A stretch of DNA of 64,000 bases from Paralithodes platypus (taxonomy: Eukaryota > Arthropoda > Malacostraca > Decapoda > Lithodidae). Made by a program: the position numbers and the translations under genes. Under the pieces are notes generated by a model. The model did no database searches and was not told the DNA's origin. It worked only from the letters and a program-made list of their open reading frames with translations. Below, in pieces: positions 42,571 through 54,442 of this stretch. Numbering within the stretch: the stretch's first letter is position 1; each line of letters opens with the position of its first letter. The stretch is from positions 45,848,400 to 45,912,399 of the forward strand of contig CM064480.1 of the NCBI GenBank assembly GCA_032716605.1, given 5' to 3'.

Positions 42571-43724
42571 ATTCCTTCCAAATTCCTCATCTACTCTTCT
42601 CTTACTTTCCTTCACTACTCTCTTCACCACCCTCTTACTCTCCACGTACCTCGCTCGTTTCTGTCTCTCGGAATCTTCATTCCCTCTACTACCCAACCAC
42701 TCTCTATTTGCTTTCTTTTCTTCCACAGCTATTCTTACCTCTTCTGTCCACCATGCTGTACCTTTCACTCCCCTCCCTCTTCTCCTCACTCCACACACCT
42801 CCTCACATGCTGCACATGCTCTCATCATCCGAGGAAATAGAAGAGTTGATGATATAGTGGGTGCCCTCTCCATCAATGTGGGTGGATCTCGGCTGCGACC
42901 GGCCAACTCTGTTCGAAATCTGGGTGTATATGTGAACTCCCGATTAGATTTCAAAGAGCATGTAAACCAGATAGTTAAAAGTTGTTACTTGCACATCAGA
43001 AATCTCTATTTGGTGAAGCCGTTTTTAACCAGACGTTGCCTCCTGACGTTGGTTCACTCATTGGTCTTCTCTCGTGTTGATTATTGCAATGCCCTGTTGG
43101 TGGGTCTTCCAAATTATATTTTGAAGAAAGTTCAGTCTGTTCTTAACAGGGCCGCAAGACTAATTTTTGGTGTTCTACCTAGAACTCCTACTACATCTCT
43201 TCACATAGAACTGCACTGGCTGCCAGTAAGAGCAAGAATAGAATTTAAGTTGTGTTTGGTGACTTTTAAGGTTCTCAAATTTGGTGAGCCTAGGTACCTT
43301 GCGGAGCTTCTCAGGCGCCCACCGGCACACCATGGTGTAGTTGTGCGTCATGACAATGACCCTTTTCGTCTTGATGAACCAAGGGCTTTCCAGCAGTCTT
43401 CTTTCTTTGAGAGGTCATTCTCCTACATGGCTCCGAGGTTGTATAACAGGTTGCCGCTGTCCATGAGACAACTGAGTTCTGTTGAATGCTTCAAGAGACA
43501 ACTTAAGACTTTTCTCTTTGAGAGAAGCTATGATCTTGAGAGAGGTGTCATGACAGATGGCTATAGAGTTTAGGCTATTTTGCCACTGCTAGTGATTGTT
43601 AAATGCCTTCTTTTGATGCATTGATTTTTGTTCTTTTTTCTTTCTCTTTTCGAGCGCTAGTGAATTCTTCGGAAAAATTGGCGCTTATGAGAAATAAGTA
43701 ACATGCTTATTATTATTATTATTT

Positions 43725-44106
43725 AAGGTAGGATACAGTATGTATGAAGCGATGGAGGAAGTGAATGCAGAAAAGGATATAGGAGTAGTGATAGACAATA
43801 AGTTAAATTTCTCAGAACATTTAGCGGAAAAGATAAACAAAGCCAATAGAATTGTAGGGCTGATAAGGAGGACATTTGTGTCACTTGACGAAGAAATCTT
43901 CAGGAATCTCTATACAGCGCTGGTTAGGCCGCACCTGGAATATGCAAACCAGGTGTGGGCTCCATATATGGTAAAGGATATAGAAGCAGTGGAGATAGTG
44001 CAGAAGAGAGCTAGCAAGCTAGTACCAACGTTGAAGAACGCAGGCTATGAGCAGAGGTTGAGGACACTGGCATATACTGGTACTGAGCTGGATACACAGG
44101 CCTAGT
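43725..44106 (+). pseudogene. LINE-C1 C-terminal domain with internal deletion
   Basis: Continues LINE-C after the LINE-B insertion: MYEAMEEVNAEKDIG, RIVGLIRRTFVSLDE, VRPHLEYANQVWAPY. After RLRTLAY it jumps to TGTELDTQA, skipping about 130 residues present in copy 2 (RRKRGDMIETF to SSAS). The break shares two bases (TA), so it looks like a simple deletion. Confidence 0.85.
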
Positions 44107-44165
44107 TTGCCTTTTTCCAGAGGATCTACTGTAAGAAACTGTAAGAATATAAACTGAGGAAGTCT

Positions 44166-44870
44166 TAAAGTAGCGTTGAAAATGAATAGAAAGAAACCCA
44201 AGAGTATGTTGAATGATCTTGTGCAACCACAACAAATTAAGTTAGAGGATTATGGGCCAGATTCAGTGGAGGAATATATATACCTAGGCAAAGTTATAAA
44301 AACAAACTCAGATCACTCTAGATATAACAAACCAAGGATAGATATGCAACGGAGCGCATTTGGTAAGCAAATTTATATTATGAAAAGCTAGTTACCCCTT
44401 GCATTTATGAGAAAAGTATGCAAACAATGCGTCCTTCCTGAACTAATTTATGGATCAGAAACATGGAGTATAACAAAGTTTCCTAAACGAAAACTTTGTA
44501 GTGCCCATAAAGAAATAGAGAGGATAATATAACTTAGAGCAACAAGACGAGAGCCTCTTGGATAAGAGTAGAAACACAAGTAGAAGATAATCGCATTGAC
44601 AAGAGGAGATGAGCTTGGAAAGATCATATATCTAGAAGAGATGATAAGTGAGGGACAAATAAAGGAACACAATGGGAATCTAGAAATGGAGCTAGAGGAA
44701 GGGATAGGCAGATAACCAGATGGAGGGATGAGATTGGAAAGTTTGCTAAAATATGATGGAACAGGAAAACATATGACCAGCTAGATTAGAAACGTTTGTG
44801 AGAGGTCTTCGGCCTGCAGTGGACAAACTAAGGCTGCTTATAGTGATGATTATTATAATAATACAATAAT
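44166..44870 (+). pseudogene. 3' end of another RTE/BovB-like LINE
   Basis: Reads EEYIYLGKVIKTNSDHS, then FGKQIYIM, a stop, KQCVLPELIYGSETWSITK and decayed C-terminal sequence closing in a GTGATGATTATTATAAT-type tail. The YLGxxI and VLPxxxYGSETW blocks are those of RTE/BovB-like polymerases after the RT. Multiple stops. Confidence 0.65.
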
Positions 44871-45282
44871 AGAAATATAATAATAACGAAACTGTTGTTA
44901 ATGTTAAATGACAAATAATATAGTATTATCCTACCGTAGGTCAATTTATACGTACAGTATACATTGCAATACACTCATGTGAAAGCAGGTAACTGACAGT
45001 TTTACAAGCGCTACACAACGTATCATTTCACAGTTTTACTGAGAAAACCAGGGATTTGGAAGTTATTAGCACATCAATATAAGTACAGTACAGTATTACT
45101 CCATTTCCATTAATATTTAACCGAATACAAATGACACCAGGGGACTGGAATTCTCGAACCGAGGTTCCAATCTTGATTTGCCCAGCGACATATCCAAGCT
45201 TAAAAACCCTGCAGGGTTGATAGCCACTAAGCCTTACTTTAACTAATTATTTTAATTACGAATACGAATGTGTATATTTTAC
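44871..45282. other. Intron sequence, nothing recognised
   Basis: A/T-rich with no supported gene or repeat. Confidence 0.45.
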
Positions 45283-48200
45283 TATCTATCTATCTATTGC
45301 CTGACGCCGTGATCCCCGAAGGGGTGGCCACGAACGAACCGCCCCCATGCACCTCTGTCCCCAGTCAGTCGACGCCCCTCCCCCCAACCAGCACCGCCTT
45401 CGTTCATGTACTTCCTCACTCCATCCTTCCACCTCTCATTCGGTCTACCTCTCCCTCTCTGTCCCTCCACCTCGCTCTCGTACACCCTCTTAGTCATTCT
45501 CTCGCTTTCCATACGTTCCATATGGCCGAACCATCTCAGGTTGTTCCTTTTCACACTTTCCAGCACATCTACCTCCACACCACACCTCCTTCTTACTTCC
45601 TCATTAGTCTGTCTATCCCTCCATGTAACTCCGCACGCACTCCTTAACTAATTCATTTCCACTGCTCTCACTCTTGGTCTGAGTCTCTCAACCAACGTCC
45701 ATGCTTCGCTTCCGTAAGTCAGTGTCGGGATTACCACACTGTCATGCAAGGACTACTTCACTTCCATGCTGACCACCCAATTTCTTGTTACTGCTTTTAG
45801 CGTTCCTACAACCCTCTTCCCCTGTTGTACCCTCTCCCGCACTTCTTCATCCATAGTCCCATCTTTACTCAACACACTGCCCAGATACTTAAAAGAGTTG
45901 ACGATCTCCATAGCCTGACTGTTCAGCTTCACCTCACACTCTGTGACTTCACCCCTTTCGAAGACCATAACCTTGCTCTTCCCCATATTTACCTTCAAAT
46001 TCCGTTTTTCGCACTGTTCCAAACTCATTTACCAGACCCTGCAACTCACATTCATTATCACTCATCAGAACTGTATCATCCACAAACAGCAGTATAGGTA
46101 GCTTCCACTCAATTCCCTCCCTTTTCAGTGATACACCAACATCCACTGCTCTTGATAGTATTTCTTTCATGACTCCATCCATATACAGTCAGGACCCCCA
46201 ATACACGATTCCACAATGCGCGAAAACCCTAATACACGAGTTACCCCTCGAAAATAACATTAATTAATTAAACATTAATTATGCGAGGTGGTACCACAAT
46301 ACACGAATCGAGAGCTAAGAAGGGGCCAAATCCGCTATTCCCGCTTGATACGCGAGCACGTCTACGTTTCGCGAGGCCCAGGCGTAGCTCCGAAAAGAGA
46401 AGAAGACGGGCATACGCCTGCCTTCCCTCCCGCTTACCCTCCCTCCCACAGTCCCGCTCAAGCGCTCATAGCCGTGCGGAGTGACCAAACGTTTGTAGTG
46501 CCTGCCACTTTTTTTGCCATGCCACACCAATATAAGAAGATAAACACACAAAATGAAGGTGGAAGTGTTGGATCGCAAGAAAAAAGGAGAAGGAAACTGT
46601 GCAATAGGCTTGTCAGAGTAAACTGTTCGTACGATTTGGTCAGGGAGGGAGTAGTTGGAGAAAATCGTGAAGTCCTACGGTCCTAGTCCTAGTCCTAGCC
46701 TATCTACTACTAATTTTAAGGTAAGGTTTCATATTTGTATTCATTGTTCTTCTTATATATAAGATATAGACTGTACTGTAGAGCCAAAAATGTCGAAAAT
46801 AGGCCATAATTGAGAGATGTCACCCAATCTAATTATTCCCATGTAAAGTTAGTTCCACAATACACGAATTCACAATACGCGATGCCTCCTGTCACCCCTA
46901 TTCTCGCGAATTGGGGGTCCTGACTGTATACAGTAAACAACCACGGGGACATCACACACCCATGTTTCAAACCAACATTCAGGTCAAAGAACTCGCTCTG
47001 CTCACTCTCCACACGTACTGCCGCCTTTGCACCCTCATACATGCTTTTCACTGCTTTCAGCAACTTGCCCTCTACTCCGTATATTCTAAGTACTTTCCAC
47101 AAGCCTTCTCTATCCACTCTGTCATAGGCCTTCTCCAAGTCCATAAAGGCAACATACACCTTTTGTTTCTTCTCCAGATATTTCTCCACAACACAATTCA
47201 GGGTAAAAATCTGATCTACATATCCTCTTCCCTTCCTAAACCTCCCTGCTCATCGCCTATCCATTTCTCCGTTCTCATTCTCTCAATCACTACCCTACTG
47301 TATACCTTCCCTACTACGCTTAGAAGACATATTCCTCGGTGGTTACCACACACTCCTCTTTCCCCTTTGCCCTTATATAGGGGGAATATTATGCCAGTCT
47401 TCCCGTCATCGGGTGCACTCCCCTTCTCCCATGCTAGTTTGCACATTTTCCATACCCATTCTATCACTATCTCACCACCATACCTCAACATTTCCCCACA
47501 CACTCCATCTGTTCCTGGTGCTTTCCCCAACTTCACTCTTTTCATGGCTTCCCACACTTCTGACCTCCTGATCCCCACCTCCTCCTCCACTACTTCTCTT
47601 CTTCTCCCTCCCATACCATATCCAGCTATGTTTGCTGGCTCTTCATTCTTTACATTTAGCAACTCATTGAAGTACTCCCTCCATCCTTCGACTCACTCTT
47701 GCTTCTCGGCTTCTTATCTTTCACACCCTTACTGTTTCCTTTGCTACCTTCCCTAACTTTCTTGACTTCTTTCCAGAACAGTTTCTTACTCTGCCTCCAT
47801 TTTACACTCAGATTCCTTCCAAATTCCTCATCTACTCTTCTCTTACTTTCCTTCACTACTCTCTTCACCACCCTCTTACTCTCCACGTACCTCTCTCGTT
47901 TCTGTCTCTCGAAATCTTCATTCCCTCTACTACCCAACCACTCTCTATATGCTTTCTTCTTTTCTTCCACAGCTATTCTTACCTCTTCTGTCCACCATGC
48001 TGTACCTTTCACTCCCCTCCCTCTTCTCCTCACTCCACACACCTCCTCAAAATGCTGCACAGATCTCATCCTTAAACACCTTGCTCATCTCCTCCACTTC
48101 CTCCATAACTTCCAGGTCGAACCCACCTAGTCGTCTTTCCACTGCTCTCCTGTACTCCTCCCTGACTTCCTCCTCCTGCAACCTCTCCACCCTCCTCTCG

Positions 48201-48385
48201 CCTCCCTCCAGCTCTCCTCACCCACTTCTTTTGTATCCTAACCTTAGCTACCACTACATAATGATCAGACAGACCCCCTCCAATACCCCTATACACCCTA
48301 GCATCACTTACAGATTTCTTCATTCGTTCATCCACACATACATAATCAATCAATGACTTTCGTTCCACCACTGTCTTACACCTTT
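45283..48385 (-). mobile_element. LINE-D copy 3 (RTE-like), split by MITE T2
   Basis: Longest LINE-D copy by domain content: on the minus strand it starts in the endonuclease (LIDYVCVDERM, GIGGGLSDHYVVVAKVR at about 48,240-48,340) and runs through linker, RT and C-terminal domain to GATA repeats at 45,283-45,299. MITE T2 sits at 46,186-46,926, just N-terminal to the RT catalytic motif. Frame breaks are frequent, for example FADD changed to FVDD near 46,080. Confidence 0.9.
46186..46926. mobile_element. Pogo/Tigger-type MITE T2 with HTH relic
   Basis: TA flanks both ends, and the ends are inverted repeats starting CAGTCAGGACCCCCAATA (left) and CAGTCAGGACCCCCAATTCG (right). LINE-D reads through when it is removed. 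On the plus strand at about 46,550-46,680 the frame MKVEVLDRKKKGE, then GLSE, a stop, TVRTIWSGRE, a stop, LEKIVKSYGP resembles the N-terminal helix-turn-helix of pogo/Tigger transposases. The DDE domain is absent, so the element is a deletion derivative. Confidence 0.8.
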
Positions 48386-48545
48386 ATTATATAAATCAAA
48401 GGTTAAGTGCCCCATTAATTACTATTTCCATTCACACATATTCATAGCCTCCAATAGTTCAGTTGGGATATTGTACATGCTAAGATTGGTATGCAGGATT
48501 CAAAACTGCATAATAAATCGTAGGCTTGTGCAACATTCTTTAACT
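48386..48545. other. Short unassigned spacer
   Basis: Between the LINE-D3 5' end and a tRNA-like stretch; nothing recognised. Confidence 0.4.
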
Positions 48546-48618
48546 GTCTTCGTGGTGCAATGCATAAGTGTGTTGATTTTCGGTGTGAGCGTCCTGAGTT
48601 CGAATCCCCGGACTGCCA
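48546..48618 (+). pseudogene. tRNA-like sequence (tRNA-Arg-like relic)
   Basis: A box-B-like GAGTTCGAATCCC (48,595-48,607) is preceded at the right distance by a box-A-like TGGTGCAATGCATAAG and a TTTTCGG anticodon-loop-like stretch. The acceptor and T stems do not pair well, so this is a tRNA pseudogene or the head of an old SINE rather than a working tRNA gene. Confidence 0.4.
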
Positions 48619-48851
48619 CATGTGTTAGTTAATTTCATTAATTGAGTTTAGGAGTAAAGTTGGTTAGTGGAGAGAACATAATAATTACACATATCATAGG
48701 ACCTTTTCATGGGGTAGTTATATATGGAAATTAATCTTTAGAATGGAAAGTGGTAGTTAGTAAAAACAGAATATGAAACCTTAAGTAGTGCCAAAACGGC
48801 ACATGTCTGGAGTCCAATTTGAGAAGCCAAGTCTCTTGAATATTAGTTTGT

Positions 48852-49097
<246 letters not shown>

Positions 49098-49323
49098 AAA
49101 ATTGGCAGATGCCCTTTAATGTAAGTAAATGTTAGATACTACAAATAGGCTCCAAAAAACAATAAATGCAAATATCACATGAATGGTGAAAAGATAAAAC
49201 ACCAAGAATGGCTGATAAACTAAAATTTTAAATCCAAAACCCAATAAACCACAGCAGGTAACGAAGCAAACAGAAAACTAAGATTCATTAAAAGAAATAT
49301 TCTATGTCATAGTAAAGACATAG

Positions 49324-49736
49324 TTGTTGTTGTTGTTCCCCAAGCTGCCTGGCCGAACAGCCCCAAGGCCCCGAGCAAGGCCAAGACCATAAACGAGCGC
49401 CCCCACAGAACCTTCCGTGCCGACCACAGTAAAGCCTGGGTGACCGAAGCCACTCCATGGCAGGGAGCTGAGGAGGGTGCGGAAACGCCCGGGAAACCAA
49501 AGCCTCACCCAGGGCCCTGTGCCCCTCAGCAATTATGAAGAGAAAGTTGAGGGGCAAAGGAAAAATGTGACGCTTTAGCTTCCAATCTTGGTAGATTGGG
49601 AGGTCAATCCACGGAAGAGACGCCGTCACTTGAGATCTAGAAAATATATAAGTAAAAGGAACAGTCAGAGTAAGCTATGGGTATGGCAGAGATCGCTCAG
49701 TTCTCACTCTGATAGACCAGCCCATCACCAAGACAA
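49324..49736 (-). mobile_element. SINE-like element, copy f (5' truncated)
   Basis: Flanked by AGTAAAGACATAG at 49,311-49,323 and 49,737-49,749. It starts at GGTGATGGGCTGG, lacking the first 110 or so bases of copies a, b and e, and keeps the acceptor-like site, the open frame and the CAA tail. Confidence 0.88.
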
Positions 49737-49964
49737 AGTAAAGACATAGTTATACCATTATAAATAAGTATTGTTAGTAGGCTATGCTGTACAGTTTAGG
49801 TCTCCCTATTGAATAAAATATATATACACACTCGAATCCGTTCAGTGCAGAGCAATAAGATTGATCTCATCCCTTAAAAATACACCATACAATGAGAGAA
49901 TAAGGGAACTTGATCTCTTTTCGGTTAATAAATGAGAATATTTGGGCAGCTGAGAGTGTTTTAA

Positions 49965-50446
49965 CCCTCCAGCCCCGGCTATGTATTATATATATACATT
50001 CCTCGAAACCCGGGTGTTTTGGCGGAAAAACGTCTAGGCTAGGCTACCGTATATTCGTTAATCAGACTGCTTCCCGCATTCCCGCGCATCCCCAAGCGTA
50101 GTTGTGTTATTTACCTGTAGAATGGCATTAAGTAGAGCTCTCTAAGTCAACTGGTTGAGCTGTGATGATGATTTCATTGGAGATAACTTTATGGCCAAAA
50201 CAGCCACTTTACACCACTTTTCGATACTTAACAACAACATACAGGCACACACGAACAAGCGACGCTCTCCTTCTTGTGGCCGGAGATGCGGGGCGTCGGT
50301 CCAGCCGGCTGTTGTTTACATGCGTCGGACCGACGCCTCGCACACGAAGCTCACAGGCTTTCAACCACTGGGCGTTCAAGAGGCCTTCCGGGCAGCTGTT
50401 ATATGCTTTTTTATGGGCGTTCAAGAGGCCTTCCGTGGTGAGAGGG
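49965..50446 (-). mobile_element. TTAA-flanked MITE, copy 1b
   Basis: Reverse-orientation sister of copy 1a at 1,132-1,608 with TTAA at 49,961-49,964 and 50,447-50,450. It is nearly identical to 1a, including the duplicated CTTGAACGCCCA module. Removal rejoins LINE-K as ECF|KILKGF. Confidence 0.88.
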
Positions 50447-50935
50447 TTAAGATTCTGAAAGGATTCAGTAACGTAAATTCCAGTAATATACTTAAGATAG
50501 CCAAGGTGAGTTCCACAAGAGAAAACAAATTAAAACTAATAGACAAGAAAGGGAATCTAGACACAACTAAAGATTTCTTCACCCACACTATAATTGGGGA
50601 CTGGAATGAGCTCCCTAAAGAAGTTATAGACAGCGGCACAATATAAACATATAAAATGAAGGTTAGAGTCATACCACTGAGAAGTTGGTCTGGAGTAGGA
50701 AATGGTTATTGACAAGAGAAACTGGCAGAAATAAACACTGTTAACCCTTCAACCCCGGGTGGTACACGTGTGTACCATTATGATTTGACCCGAGGAACCC
50801 GGGTGGTACAACATTGTACCATTGCTTGCGTATGTGCTTTCGAATGGCGCGCGTAAACATTTAGTTCCGTGGTCGCTAGGCGACGCCACCAGACACCATG
50901 TACGCCACCAAAACAGTCTCTACCCTGCCGCCAAC

Positions 50936-53827
50936 ATGGATACTAGCCCAAAAAGTGATTCCCCTGTGTCCGATTCCATGCTCCCTTCGACGCCTGCCCA
51001 GGTTCGTCGTGCCCTAACGCAAAGGCACGTACAAGATGCGTTGACTCCCGGAGGTATTGAAATAGCTTTGAGGAGTTATGAACGTGGTGAAGGACAAAAT
51101 AGTGTTGATGACTTGGGCAGTGATAGCTCCGAGTCTTATCAGTCGCACTATAGTGAAGATTTAGACGATCTAGACGAAATTCATCAAAGAGACGCGCAAT
51201 TTGTTGGATTTGAGCATGACGATGAAAGAGATGATAGTACTGAACGTGATATAGTTGTGCAAGGTGATGAGAGTGTAGTGAGAGTGAGCGAATGGGACAG
51301 CACTAGGTCGACTGCCAAGTTTAGGTTGAGTGACACGACACCTAGCCCTTCGCCAGCTAAATCCCCATTCAAGATACGTTTTATAAGAAGCAAGTTCTTG
51401 AAAAGGCGGCCGCGGCAGCCAGGAAAGAGGCCCTAAAACTTGGTGAGGGAGCAGTGCATGAGGGTGCCAGTGAGGCTGAGCGTGAGGGTGAGGTTGACCC
51501 GCCATTGTCTTCCTTATCTACCCACGCCACCCAAGTTGCCCCAGGGCCCGCCATTCTTCCCCACCACCACCAGCACTGCCTAGGGTTGAGGACCCCCCAC
51601 TTTCGGCCTATTTACCCCCTATTTCCCCCGAGAGGAGACATACTACTACAGAAAAGGGAAAAGGGAGAAAATATGTGAAAAAAGGAGCTACAAGTAGGCG
51701 CTCTTTGTTCGAGGCTCCGCGGCTTCCACCCCTGCCGGTCCCAGCCATACGCCCCCGCAACTTTCCCCAGGGTCCACCCCACCTCTCCAGCCTACAACAG
51801 AGGTTCCTGACGATGTATTTGACCTCGCATCCATACCTGCACCTACAGACACTGAACCAGTGCTGTCAACGACTCGTCGTAGGCCAAGGAGCCCCGAACC
51901 TCTGCATGAAGATGACAGAGCCTCGCCGACCTACACGCCGCCCACGCATCATTCGTTCCCCGCCAGATTATGAGGGGGGGTCTGAAGATGAAGGGCACCT
52001 CACAGATGACTCTGGCCATGATTACCTGGGTCCACCGTCAGGGCAAGATGACGGCTCTGACGACAACGACGATGACTTTATGGACATCGACGACCCTCAA
52101 CCCAGACGCTTGGCCCAGGGCCGTCGTGCTCCTGGCCGCCCTGGCCGCCGGGCTGGGCCTGGGCGCCATCGCGCTTCTGGCCGCCCTAGGGTGCGCACCG
52201 CCAAAGTTCGTGGGCGTGCTGCCCCAGCTGCAGCTCCTCGTCAGCGTCGCCAGCAGGACCCATTTTATATTTTCAACTGGCAGGATGTGGCTGCTGATGA
52301 AGTGAATGACCCTGATGTAACCCCTTTTGATGAGGTACAGGAGGGTTCAGGAGTTACCCCAAGTTTTCCCGCAGGCCCCAATGCTCCACCACATGAGCTT
52401 TTTGAGGCATTTTTTGATAAGGAGGTTACTGAGTTTGTCATAGAGGAGACAAACAAGCACCACCAAATCCAGGTGAACTTTTTTGGCAAGGTGACCAAGG
52501 GCCACATGAAGCGGTGGACCCCAGTGACTCATCCCGAGTTCATGGTGTTCCTGGCAATCACCATGCTAATGCCTCATGTAAAGAAGCACAGGTTGGCTGA
52601 CTATTGCATCACCAAAGATCTGATATCCACCCCTGCCTTCGGGAAATACATCTCTCGGGACCGGTACCTCGACATCCTCGGAGCGCTCCATCTTGTCACC
52701 AACACCGACATGCATCTCTCTGACAAGCTGTGGAAGATTAGGACGTTGTACGAGATGATGCGAGAACGTTTCACGTCATACTTCACGCCCTTCTGCAACG
52801 TCTGTATTGACGAGTCTCTTGTGCTGTTCCGGGGAAAGCTGAGCTTCAGGCAGTACATCCCCTCAAAGAGACATCTCTTTGGTATAAAGTTCTTTGTGCT
52901 GTGCGATTGCCAAACTGGCTATGTCCTGGACTTCCTGGTCTACAGCGGGAAGGAAGAGGACGTGGAAATAGACCCCCTCATTGGCTTTGGCGGAGCAGTG
53001 GTTCAAGCCATGATGAACCGGTACTTCGAGAAGAATCACGTCCTCTACACGGACAACTACTACACGTCCCCCACTCTCTCAAAGTACCTCCATCAGCGCA
53101 AGACGGGGACTGTAGGCACAGTTAGAGCGAAAAGGAAGGGCATGCCAACTTTCCCTCCTAAAACCAAGAAAGGCGATGTCTTCAAGAAGAAGTCGGGACC
53201 ATTCTGGCTATCCACTGGCACGACCAGCGGAAGGTCAACCTCCTGAGCACCGTCCACAAGGGGGAAATGGTTGAGACTGGCAAGGTGGATCGCCGCACCC
53301 AAGTCAGGGTGACCAAGCCCGATGCTGTAATGGACTACAACATAAATATGAGGATGGTGGACAAGTCCGACATGCAGATAGGCTTCATCGACTGTCTGCG
53401 TACCTCGTGCAGATGGTACAAAAAGTTCTTTCTGCACATGGTGGACATGTCAATGCTGAATGCCTACAATATCTACAGGCTTCGGAATCCGCGCACACCC
53501 AGGAAGTTCAGTAGCCTGCGGAGGTTCCAAAAACAGGTGTTGGTGGAGCTCCTGGACAGGTATGCTACGCCACAGAGGGCAGTGGCACAACCTGGGCCCG
53601 TTCAGGACCGCATGCAGTGTGCACAGTATCTAAATGTGCACAAGCTCGGTTACCTGCCTCTGGAACGAGATGGAGTCACCATTAGCAGAAGGCGGTGCCA
53701 TGTCTGCTGGAACAGCCAGGTGAGGCCGAGGAAGCAGAAAAAGACCACCATGCAGTGTGTGGAGTGCCAGGTGTCACTATGTGCTATACCGTGCTTTGCT
53801 GAGTACCACACCAAGCAGGAGTACTAA
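50936..53827 (+). pseudogene. piggyBac transposase, frameshifted
   Basis: An ATG at 50,936 opens an acidic, Ser-rich N-terminal region (to 51,434). Shifts near 51,395 and 51,660 lead through Pro/Arg-rich linkers to the catalytic domain from about 52,400: HPEFMVFLAITMLM, KYISRDRYLDIL, CIDESLVLFRGKLSFRQY, YTDNYYTSPTLSKYL. The three catalytic aspartates are at 52,809 (in CIDES), 53,052 (in YTDNYY) and 53,360 (in MRMVDKSD). A frameshift near 53,200 separates the second and third. The C-terminus (53,690-53,826) is the cysteine-rich domain CHVCWNS, MQCVECQVSLC, CFAEYH that binds the transposon ends. The transposase cuts at TTAA and leaves no scar on excision. Inactive here. Confidence 0.88.
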
Positions 53828-53997
53828 CTAATAATCATAGTGAAAGTACCAAAGACTGACAATATTTTATGTATATAGGCAACAAGTGGAAATAAAACAA
53901 TGTATTGTGATAAAAAAGTCATGTATTATGAAAACATATATAAATAAGTGAAAAAAGACACAATAAATTGTATATAAAACGTTTACAAAGCATATAA

Positions 53998-54442
53998 CTA
54001 AGTGAAAGTGACACATGACATAATATTAGATGGCCAAAGTATAATAAACACCTGTGATAACGAATAATCAGTGCTTAATATAACAATAACCTACCTCAAT
54101 TACTAATAAAATGTACCGTATCAAGTGAAAATTAGCATTATCAGTGACAGTGACACTCTCAAGCATATTTACCAAAGTGAAAGTGACACACAAAGTAATA
54201 TTAGATGGCCAAAGTATAATAAACACCTGTGATAACGAATAATCAGTGCCTAATATAACAATAACCTACCTCAATTACTAATAAAATGTACCGTATCAAG
54301 TGAAAATGAGCATTATCAGTGACAGTGACACTCTCTCAAGCATATTTACCAAAGTGAAAGTGACACACGAACTAATATTAGATGGCCAAAGTATAATAAA
54401 CACCTGTGATAACGAATAATTAGTGCGTAATATAACAATAAC
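53998..54442. repeat. Tandem array, 175-179 base unit, inside piggyBac
   Basis: The block starting AAGTGAAAGTGACACA recurs at about 53,999, 54,174 and 54,353, with ATTAGATGGCCAAAGTATAAT in each. The array resumes after LINE-C2 at 56,465 (CCTCAATTACTCAT), so the LINE inserted within it. Confidence 0.9.

Larger units (their letters stand above)
38923..42819 (-). mobile_element. LINE-D copy 2 (RTE-like), split by LINE-E
   Basis: TCTCATC flanks it at 38,916-38,922 and 42,820-42,826. LINE-D parts are 38,923-40,730 and 42,571-42,819; on the minus strand it starts at the linker (CGVRRRGRGVKGTAWWTEEV) and is 5' truncated. It ends in a GATA-repeat tail. Removing it rejoins the LINE-B protein exactly at DIL|IIRG. 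Confidence 0.92.
36750..43573 (+). pseudogene. LINE-B pol (endonuclease-RT), split and shifted
   Basis: The frame opens before the ORF1 stop and has no early ATG upstream of NKMDHI. Endonuclease: LGLLNVRSLRNKMD, LTETWL, GGGVAVVY, ICGDFNYWVDS, TSDHALI. Frameshifts occur near 37,720 and 37,915. RT: PLDPINVSKLP, NYRPVSNLS, LLDLSAAFDTVDH, YGVPQGSVLGP, and YADD at 38,779-38,790. After the LINE-D2 insertion it continues IIRGNRRVDDIVG, then SLVFSRVDYCNALLVGLPNY, LHWLPVRARIEFK and the stop at 43,571-43,573. Apart from two shifts and the insertion the copy is well kept. Confidence 0.9.
35092..43724 (+). mobile_element. LINE-B full-length copy (CR1-like), split by LINE-D2
   Basis: AAGG(T) flanks both ends (35,088 and 43,725). 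The element comprises a 5' region whose first 70 bases resemble U4 snRNA, ORF1 (PHD plus CCHC), pol, a 3' UTR and a TTA-repeat tail. LINE-D2 (38,923-42,819) splits pol between KTDIL and IIRGNRR. Without insertions the element is about 4.7 kb. It sits in LINE-C1. Confidence 0.9.
32240..44140 (+). mobile_element. LINE-C copy 1 (CR1/L2-like), split by LINE-B
   Basis: Left part 32,240-35,091 holds an ORF1 remnant, endonuclease and RT; right part 43,725-44,140 holds the C-terminal domain and 3' tail (CTGTAAGAAACTGTAAG). The two parts join exactly at TSKIDK|VGYSMYEAMEEVN, as shown by the uninterrupted copy at 54,443-56,464. AAGG(T) is duplicated at 35,088 and 43,725. Frameshifts near 32,955, 33,710 and 34,443 and stops at 33,151 and 34,036 disable it. 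Confidence 0.88.

Noticed and set aside
48546..48618. A functional tRNA gene
   Set aside because: Box-like sequences are present but stems do not pair, so I kept it only as a tRNA-like relic.
50155..50646. 163-residue protein joining MITE 1b and downstream sequence
   Set aside because: The first two thirds are MITE and the end is LINE-K polymerase; the fusion is accidental.
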